From positions 299,777-363,776 of the forward strand of contig MNCI01006679.1 in assembly GCA_015680685.1 (NCBI GenBank): a stretch of DNA of 64,000 bases, given 5' to 3'. Numbering within the stretch: the first letter of the stretch is position 1; each line of letters begins with the position of its first letter. The translations under genes and the position numbers were made by a program. This DNA is from Gnetum montanum (taxonomy: Eukaryota; Streptophyta; Gnetopsida; Gnetales; Gnetaceae). Below are positions 58,101 through 64,000 of the stretch, one piece after another. The notes under the pieces were generated by a model, which saw only the letters and a list, made by a program, of their open reading frames with translations, ran no database searches and had not been told where the DNA came from.

Positions 58101-58344
58101 AAAGGAGCATGTTAGGGACTACCCGATCTGGGGGTAACACTATGTTACCTTGCAAGTCTCGCCAACGAAGTTGTTCATCCTGATGGAGGATAAAGGTAAA
58201 ATCAGGTATATACTCATCATGATGAGTATACACTACCTGATACTCTTGAGGAACTGGCAGATATAGGTTACGTGTGTTAGACTGTCGACGGTCTCTTATG
58301 TGATCCCTAGGTGGTGAAGTGCTTTTATGAGAAGAAGAAGACAT
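55114..58344 (-). pseudogene. gag-pro: gag-PR of element A
   Basis: One minus-strand frame holds all recognisable segments, broken by stops. The N-terminus at 58,344 is MSSSSHKSTSPPRDHIRDRR. A His/Ser-rich stretch lies at 57,837-57,556. The retrotransposon gag core, FPRTLIKEVKSWYQSLEPET then LFNDKYQTYS, is at 57,243-56,959. A short coiled region and a compact Cys/His motif CEICQYDHPKGCC lie near 56,430. Protease occupies 55,824-55,114. Its active site reads LLNSCSVVNLI, so the catalytic Asp is Asn, while MGRAWLSTINAYL marks the usual C-terminal block. The family normally continues into RT; here the frame ends at the 55,114 stop. I find no open connection to any RT. Confidence 0.8.
56477..56582. 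other. Assembly join: 52-bp duplication around N at 56,529
   Basis: Bases 56,477-56,528 recur at 56,531-56,582, with N and one extra base between. The unit is 54 bases, so the gag frame stays open and shows HACNKGKGKMTISYEVV twice. As at 8,440, this is most likely an unmerged contig overlap. Confidence 0.85.
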
Positions 58345-58467
58345 TGTTATTTTATTTGGTGTGCTGATTAACCGTTATATAAGTTTTTTTAATTAACCCT
58401 AAGGGTTCATTTAAGCTCCAAATGATGTGGATAATTTCCTATGTTCTACTTAGCGCACAAACACTTA

Positions 58468-58487
58468 ATCCCCGAAAACAACGCCAA
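58468..58487 (-). promoter_or_regulatory. Primer-binding site of element A
   Basis: The minus strand reads TGGCGTTGTTTTCGGGGATT two bases inside the LTR end. Athila-type elements use a site of the form TGGCGCCGTTGCCGGGGA, complementary to the 3' end of tRNA-Asp. Differences are mostly C-to-T changes. Confidence 0.75.
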
Positions 58488-59271
58488 TGATGAGTGGTGA
58501 GGTACGCCTACACTCAACCATACGAATACGAGCATTACATGTGCGATCTAGTCGAACTCCATAGACTAAGTGCCTACATGCCTTATGGAACACCTAAGGT
58601 TAATCATTCGTTATCTTCCTAGACTTACTTGTATTTGTCATGGTTGTATGGTTAAGTAAGTCTGAGGTATGTGATTTTTATAGTTTTTATGTTTTATCTC
58701 CTATGCTAATGAGGTAAAGGATGAAGAGACTAATTAACTAACTTTAACTAACTAACTAAGCCTTAATTAACCTAGCATCAACATCCATTCCCACTTACCA
58801 TTCACACCCTGAACCAATGCAACCTTGATTACTAAATGCTAGTCGTTACTGGGATTACCAAGCATAACGCACGTGCTCGAAGCAGTCGTACTGAATGCAC
58901 TTAACTATGGGAGAAGGGTTGAGAGAGATTTAATCAACTAATAAAGCATTTAAATTATGAACAATAAATAACAATAAATAAAGTCCTATTTAGCCTATGC
59001 CATGCACTGCAAGGTTTATCCAAAAATTCTTCTTTATTTCTGTACACAAACTTATGTTCAAGTACAATATTTCCTGGAATAAAGATCTATTCACTTTGGA
59101 GCTCCTACTGTGGGCACATGGAAATTATTCTATCTCTGGAGGGGAAAAAATTCCATATTTTCGCTAAGGGTCTAGATCTAGATGGAGAAACAAGGGAGAG
59201 CCGTCTCTTATTTATAGACTTGACGGTGCATCGCGATATTGCGTCGTCCCTTACGATATCGTGTTCCATCA
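58488..59271 (-). mobile_element. 5' LTR of element A
   Basis: The minus strand starts TGATGGAACACGATATCG at 59,271 and ends CCACTCATCA at 58,488. The TATA box TATAAATA lies at 59,216-59,209, followed by AGAGACGGCTCTCCC. The LTR is 784 bases long. Confidence 0.85.
59209..59216 (-). promoter_or_regulatory. TATA box of element A 5' LTR
   Basis: TATAAATA on the minus strand lies about 55 bases from the LTR 5' end, so U3 is very short. The same sequence is present in the misoriented part of the 3' LTR. Confidence 0.65.
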
Positions 59272-59276
59272 CAAAT
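59272..59276. repeat. Target site duplication CAAAT, right side of element A
   Basis: CAAAT follows the LTR terminus ..TTCCATCA and matches 52,281-52,285. Joining the outer flanks gives a continuous B leader reaching B's own LTR at 59,295. Confidence 0.8.
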
Positions 59277-59294
59277 AAAACAAATTCTTAGCAA

Positions 59295-60154
59295 TGATAC
59301 CAATAATGGATATTCTCTATGCCCAACCATACAAATCACAAGCAGTTATGTAGAATCTAATTGAATTTCATGGACTCCTACATAAGTGACGTGTGTCCCT
59401 AGATAGTAAAATGTGTGCTTACTATTTGTTATCTTCATAATCATCACATATGCTAACTTTGTTCATAAGGTCAAGAGTGATTGAGATGTGAGATATTTAT
59501 TTTTAAAATTATTATTATTATTATTATATGTAAAGTGATTAACCAAAGGAAATATTGAAATATTAACCTTACTAATTAATAACTAAACAATCCTAAATAT
59601 GGAGCATCTATTCCCTCTTTTTGAATACATTCTAAATGTATACTGACACTACTAAGTTACCAAGTATTTATTGTTGAGTGTACTAGGTATTCACTATTGG
59701 GTTTACCAAGCATTAGTATATTATGGTCAAAGTGGTTGTACTCACATTACTTATGAATTAGAATATTAAATGCTTATGTACAAGAAAGTAAACTACAATT
59801 AAGTAGAAAGTTGGAAAGTAAACTTAAACTAATACAAGTACTACAATGGATAAAAGAAATTTCAATTTTATTTCTATTCATATAAATGTATCCAAGTACA
59901 TATTTCACTTAAATAAAATTTCATACCATTAATTCAATCCATGCTATGGGCACTTAGAGGAAACTTTTGCTAAGTTCTACATGAGAAAACAACAAGATTT
60001 CAGATAAGAGATTGACCAATTGTACCATAAATGTAGCTGGTGTTTTTGCTTATATAGGCTTTGAGAGGATTAGTGCTAATGCACATATACCACCAAATCC
60101 TAAAATGCATTGGCAGGTATGTGTTAATGCAACCACCTTATCGATACTTCATCA
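59295..60154 (-). mobile_element. 5' LTR of element B
   Basis: The minus strand starts TGATGAAGTATCGATAAGG at 60,154 and ends near ATTATTGGTATCA at 59,295. It is a diverged homologue of the element A LTR: CAACCATAC.AAT, TTACCAAGCAT and GTCGTACT/GTTGTACT blocks occur in the same order. A TATATAAG box lies at 60,056-60,049. An ATT microsatellite is at 59,500-59,525. The primer-binding site between 59,277 and 59,294 is decayed beyond recognition. Confidence 0.75.
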
Positions 60155-60485
60155 CTAGAAAAATAAAAGCTTTGATAAAAGCCTGGTGCATTTTGATGAC
60201 ATATGAAAGATGACTTTATATCATGACATTCTCTTTTAACTCTAATTTCTTAAGGCTTTAGAGACTTATTAACATGAGGTAGAACCAAGGATTTTCTAAA
60301 GGATTAAATCTAAGGAACTATAAAATAGCCTATCCTAAGAAAGAACTCAATTTCCTACTTATCCTAGAAATGTTTAAACTCATAGTAGAATATAAATTAA
60401 CTAATGATATGCCTCCTTTTCATCCTAATGTAGATCAACCTATTTAATTAGATAATACTAAAGTAAACAAGATCATAGAGCTCAT
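60155..60485. other. Short AT-rich gap between element B and T4
   Basis: No gene or repeat is recognised in these 330 bases. The T4 LTR begins immediately after GAGCTCAT. Confidence 0.4.
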
Positions 60486-61169
60486 TGTAACGACAGAAAA
60501 CGTCGGCAGCTGGAAATACCGACCGATATTCCGACGTACACAGTTTTTGCCACGGATCTGCGCGAGGGCTATGCTGGAAAAACGAATCCGCGGCGCCCTG
60601 AACGGTCTTGTCGATTAGACAGGGACTTACAAGTCAGTAAAACGATGCAAAGTGCATAAAAGAAAGCGATCTGATTCGAGGGACCATAAAGCAAGGGGAA
60701 AACGATTGCAACGGTGATAATGCTAAACACGATGAAAGGGGGTTGACATAAGAGAAGCTCGAAGCTTCAAGATCTGCGCTTTGACTTACAAATGTGTATT
60801 TCGCATGAGAAATTACACTAGGGAATCCCTGATTACAGGATGTGAAACAAGCACAAAACAACAAGCAAAACGGTCTAAACAGAAGTCCGATCTACCTTGT
60901 GAGGCTAAGCTGAGATGCAAGGCAGGCCAAGCTTTAACGTCTACCGATCAACTGTTTCTGATTGATAGAGTCTTTTCAGCAGAAAGATTACTCCTGTCAC
61001 CGGTGCTCAAATCGAACTGTACTCTGCTTCGGCTATAAGGTGATCATGTCCACGATTTGCCAAAGCGCTATTCTCTGTATCTCTGCTCCAAAGTGCTAAG
61101 TGCTATGGCGCTCAGAAATATGCTTTTGCTTCTCTGATTTGCCAACCTATGTATCTTTGTTAACCGAGG

Positions 61170-61177
61170 TATTTATA
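61170..61177 (-). promoter_or_regulatory. TATA box of LTR4
   Basis: The minus strand reads CTATAAATACCTCGG. The distance to the LTR end (690) agrees with LTR2. Confidence 0.65.
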
Positions 61178-61417
61178 GGTTGCGATGCTTCGTGGAAAAG
61201 GCACAACCCTGATGATGTGGGTCCCGGTTATTGCGGGCCCTGCTAGCATGATCCTTTTAAGTCAGACTGTGACTACGCACAACATGCTTGTTTGCGTGTT
61301 GTGCGTGTGAAGAGCAGGCACATGCTGAGCGTGCCTTAATTGCTTTCAGGCTGTATTACACTCATTCGCATTGCGTTGCGTGTATGAGCATAATCTGGTG
61401 TAAAAACAATAAGCTCA

Positions 61418-61800
61418 GAGTTGCTTTACGCTCACTACGCAGTTGCGCGTGTCAAAGCGTAAATAATGTACGACTTTACGCTCACTACGCAGCTGCGCGT
61501 GATGAAGCGTAAACAATGTATGCCTTACGCTCACTACGTAGCCGTGTGTAATGAAACGTAAACAATATATGCCTTATGCTCACTATGCATCTGTGCGTAA
61601 TGAAGCGTAAAACAATGTGCAACTTGAATGATAAGATACGCAATGGTACGCACCGCCGCGTATCGAGCGTAAAAACAAGTTATTCATGCGCCGCGAGGAA
61701 AAGCGTCAAACTGTTGCGCTTCTCTAGACTCTGCCTTTGACCATTTTGGAGCTTATTACACTCATTACGTTGCCGTGCATAATAGAGCGTAAACTTGTTC
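61418..61800. repeat. Tandem palindromic units in LTR4
   Basis: Units of about 55-60 bases, each an imperfect palindrome with TTTACGCTCACTACGCAGC on one side and GCGCGTGATGAAGCGTAAA on the other, start near 61,418, 61,475, 61,533, 61,594 and 61,645, with a further one near 61,745. Confidence 0.8.
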
Positions 61801-61966
61801 TGGAACCAAGCTGGAGCATGCTCTCGCTTAAATTGCGAATCTTTGCCTGAGGCCGACCCGTAATTTTTCACGGTGTTTCAATGGCCCCTCTTTGTTGACG
61901 ATTGAAGGGCTTACCCAAAAGACGTCGACAAAGAATGCGAAACACCGAATTGGCAAAGCAAGAACA

Positions 61967-62990
61967 GCGTTCATCCATGGCTACTCAAGTGTATGGGAGA
62001 TAGAGGGGTATAGCCGGAAACAGGTCCGGAGATGATGCAAAATGCGTTATGGACGGTAGGGGTATGAAATACGCGGTCAACAGGAATGCTTTCAGACAAG
62101 CGTAGCACGTCAGCCTGAGGTTTCTCTATTACTGATTATAGCAGGAATGCGTGCAAAAGGAGTGTTGCGCATCACTTTCTGCGATGTCTCTGCTAGCGTG
62201 AATGCGGAAAAAATGAACACTTGCGTATGTAAGTTTTGCGTATGGGAACTGGGTGGTGGGGATGAAGGAAAACAAGAGTTAAGGGTAAAATGATGCGAGG
62301 TATGGACGTGCAGAGCTAAGTGGCCGGGCAAACCTGAGCAGCTATTTCAACACACTGTTGTACTTTACCACTCAGATGGACGCACTTTTGGACGACATTC
62401 TTTAAGGCAGGTAACCTGCAACCACAAAAGAAAACAGAGGACACCATTGCTGTTGAACCGAAGGCAAGATTTTCTTGAAACCAATGTTGTCTGATGTTAG
62501 ATAAATGAGCTATAAAGAAGGAGCCGAGGCACGCGGGTGGAACCGCCAATCCTGATGATTCGGTGCTGCATATCTTCGCTAAGAGGCATCAAACACAGTG
62601 CAGCTAACTGGTTGCACTGGGAACCGGCGAGATGAATTNTGCTGCATATCTTCGCTAAGAGGCATCAGACACAGTGCAGCTAACTGGTTGCACTGGGAAC
62701 CGGCGAGATGAATTTGCGAGGCCGGCGTCCGATAGCGATGATGGGCGAAGACACCTGGGGCCGTTGTCGACGAGGATTTCGTCAGGGCTCCAACTAGCAA
62801 GGCTAAACTCTCAGAGGTGGCACCACTGCGGCGGGTGCGGTGGCGGCATCTCCGAGGGATCAGTTAGATGCCTCTTTGCTTATCCAAGGAATCAGTAGGA
62901 TGCCGGTGGCGTGGCGACACTGGGACTGTTTCAGTATCCCACCCCGTCTGCTGTGCAACTGTACAAGAGTGAGCACGCTCGCTTGAACAT
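61967..62990 (-). other. 3' untranslated region of T4
   Basis: The minus strand has an acceptor-like CCTCTGTTTTCTTTTGTGG then TTGCAG ending at 62,416, matching sites in T1, T3 and T5. Several overlapping open frames exist because this copy has few stops, but none matches the other copies convincingly. Confidence 0.5.
62564..62714. other. Assembly join: 75-bp duplication around N at 62,639
   Basis: Bases 62,564-62,638 recur at 62,640-62,714 with one mismatch (CAAACAC versus CAGACAC). The single N between them marks a probable unmerged contig overlap. Confidence 0.85.
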
Positions 62991-62994
62991 TGTG

Positions 62995-63480
62995 GCGACC
63001 TGTACATCTCAGTTTTAAGTCTTGGAAGACTGCCGTTACTGGTTTTAAGTCTCAGTAGACCATGGTCCCAGTTTAAAGTCCGGGCAGACCGAGAAGCGCT
63101 AGTTTTACGTCGTAGCGGACGGTGGTAAGGCTGGTTTATGGTCTCAGCAGACCGTGCTGTGGATGTCATTTTTACGTCATGACCCAGGGACAGAGCTGTG
63201 CTAGTTTTACGTCTCAGCAGATGGCTACGTACCTGTGCCAGTTTAGCGTCGTGGCGGACGCGTGCTGAAGATGCCAGTTTTTCGTCTTGGCGGACCTGTA
63301 CAACAGTGCCAGTTTTACATCGTAGCGGACGGTTACCACTTGCCAGTTTAGCGTCGTGATGGACGCATGCAAGACATGCCAGTTTTACGTCATAGCGGAC
63401 GATCAGTGCCAGTTTTACGTCGTAGGGGACGAGGGATGCCAGTTTTACGTCATAGCGGACGAGCAATGCCATACCTGCTG
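62995..63480 (-). repeat. 30-bp array family after integrase of T4
   Basis: About sixteen units run on the minus strand with consensus GTCCGCTACGACGTAAAACTGGCA plus a six-base linker. CpG sites are retained where T1-T3 have TpG or CpA. A minus-strand frame stays open across the array, reading VRYDVKLASL-type decapeptides. It starts just after the integrase stop. Confidence 0.9.
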
Positions 63481-63498
63481 TCGACACCGTAGATGCTG

Positions 63499-63999
63499 CT
63501 AGATGAAATACCGTTTCAAGTATACATGATTTACAGGGTTTGATAATTTGTTTCCGTTGACATCTGCTAATCTGAACGCTCCGTTGCCATATGCATCGAT
63601 CACCAAGAAAGGGCCTTCCCAGTTTGCAGAGAACTTGCCCACTGGTTCATGCATAGCCTTGAGAACCAGATCTCCTTGCTTGATCGGGTGCTGTTGAAGG
63701 TTGTGGCGATGTTTCTGGCATTGTTTGTCCTGATATTTCTCAATCACATCAAGAGCCTGTATCCGCTTCTCTTCCACTGAATCCAAATCCATTACCCGAG
63801 CCTCGGTGTGTTGAGCCTCATTTATAATGGTGGAGAGGACCATTCTCAAAGAAGGGATTTGCAATTCAAGAGGGAGCACTGCTTCAGATCCGTAAACTAG
63901 GCCATAGGGCGTACTACCTGTAGCTATTCTACACGTAGTACGATATGCCCATAGTACATAGAGGATCTGTTCATGCCACCGTCTTTTGTTGCCGTCGAG
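63499..63999 (-). CDS. Integrase C-terminal part of T4, open to the window edge
   Basis: The minus-strand frame is open from the window edge to TAA at 63,501-63,499 (166 residues). It contains KRRWHEQILYVLWAYRTTCR, TPYGLVYGSEAVLPLELQIP, then KQGDLVLKAMHEPVGKFSAN and the terminal WEGPFLVIDAYGNGAFRLAD and NPVNHVYLKRYFI. These align with the integrase C-termini of T1 (10,040-10,502), T2 and T3. No stop or frameshift is present, unlike all other Tat copies here. The catalytic triad lies outside the window. This is probably the youngest Tat insertion in the region. Confidence 0.9.
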   Translation of the reverse strand, partial: LDGNKRRWHEQILYVLWAYRTTCRIATGSTPYGLVYGSEAVLPLELQIPSLRMVLSTIINEAQHTEARVMDLDSVEEKRIQALDVIEKYQDKQCQKHRHNLQQHPIKQGDLVLKAMHEPVGKFSANWEGPFLVIDAYGNGAFRLADVNGNKLSNPVNHVYLKRYFI

Positions 64000-64000
64000 C

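Larger units (their letters stand above)
52286..59271 (-). mobile_element. Athila-like element A, non-autonomous gag-PR only
   Basis: The element is delimited by two LTRs with TG..CA ends and a CAAAT target duplication. Transcription runs on the minus strand: 5' LTR 59,271-58,488, primer-binding site 58,487-58,468, gag-PR 58,344-55,114, 3' non-coding 55,030-53,366, 3' LTR to 52,286. RT, RNase H and integrase are absent between PR and the 3' region, whereas element B retains them at that point. It is inserted in the leader of element B, just downstream of B's 5' LTR. The two LTRs are similar, with perhaps 5-10% differences by eye, so A is younger than B. Confidence 0.85.
60486..61966 (-). mobile_element. 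Tat-family LTR4 (3' LTR of T4)
   Basis: The minus strand starts TGTTCTTGCTTTGCC at 61,966 and ends TTTTCTGTCGTTACA at 60,486, the same terminus as LTR2. The head inverted repeat is at 61,948-61,871, a palindrome array at 61,800-61,418, and a TATA box at 61,177. The CCAGACCATT block of LTR2 and LTR3 appears here as minus-strand AAGACCGTTCAGGG near 60,600. It is richer in CpG than the other Tat LTRs. Confidence 0.8.

Noticed and set aside
62995-63480. Regular 30-bp repeats resembling a CRISPR array
   Set aside because: Units are contiguous and degenerate without unique spacers of constant length, lie in plant retrotransposon DNA and recur at fixed element positions. They are tandem repeats.
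62864-63487. 207-codon minus-strand open frame across the T4 array
   Set aside because: Openness follows from the 30-base unit and the low decay of T4. It starts after the integrase stop, and its non-array half has no counterpart in T1-T3.
1-64000. tRNA, rRNA or host housekeeping genes
   Set aside because: None seen on either strand; no cloverleaf with CCA-adjacent acceptor, no rRNA-like block, and no intact long frame outside retroelements.

Overview
This window is plant nuclear DNA made almost entirely of decayed Ty3/gypsy LTR retrotransposons. I see no intact host gene, tRNA, rRNA or CRISPR array. The plant origin rests on the two retrotransposon lineages present. One is a Tat/Ogre-like lineage, shown by the dual RNase H: a degenerate Ty3-type RNase H followed by an archaeal-type RNase H, then integrase. 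The other is an Athila-like lineage, with a primer-binding site resembling the tRNA-Asp type, a gag-PR frame and FMDD-type RT. The species cannot be named from this sequence.

Bases 1-40,222 (+ strand) form a head-to-tail chain of Tat-like copies, called T1, T2, T3 and T5 here. T1 (1-11,918) has gag-PR, a 30-bp tandem array, remains of an antisense gene, a second array, then pol (RT-RH-aRH-IN), a third array and a 3' untranslated region. It is followed by LTR1 (11,919-13,712). T2 (13,735-23,395) has a well-preserved antisense multi-exon gene, an array, a complete but stop-riddled pol and an array, followed by LTR2 (23,396-24,980). T3 (24,981-29,097) has only the C-terminal RT to IN, joined directly to the end of LTR2, followed by LTR3 (29,098-31,233). 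T5 (31,234-38,666) has antisense gene remains, a 187-bp satellite array, a short pol stub and a 3' region, followed by LTR5 (38,667-40,222).

Bases 40,223-45,020 are AT-rich, with one unrecognised decayed antisense reading frame. Bases 45,020-60,154 (- strand) are two nested Athila-like elements. Element A (52,286-59,271) has TG..CA LTRs and a 5-bp target duplication CAAAT. It carries gag-PR but no RT or IN, and sits inside the leader of an older element B (5' LTR 59,295-60,154; gag to IN 52,280 down to 46,290). Bases 60,486-63,999 (- strand) are the 3' half of a younger Tat copy, T4, whose integrase C-terminus is still open.

The most interesting system is the antisense gene that the Tat copies carry between PR and RT. 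It has canonical splice sites, keeps the same protein pattern in diverged copies, and in T2 includes an exon resembling an FCP1/NIF-type HAD domain. It lies in what may be an Ogre-type intron, since splice-acceptor-like sites precede RT in three copies. Tandem 30-bp arrays sit at the same places in every copy, and a second acceptor-like site recurs downstream of integrase.

Several single-N positions are assembly joins: three are flanked by direct duplications, and one pair brackets a segment placed in reverse orientation.
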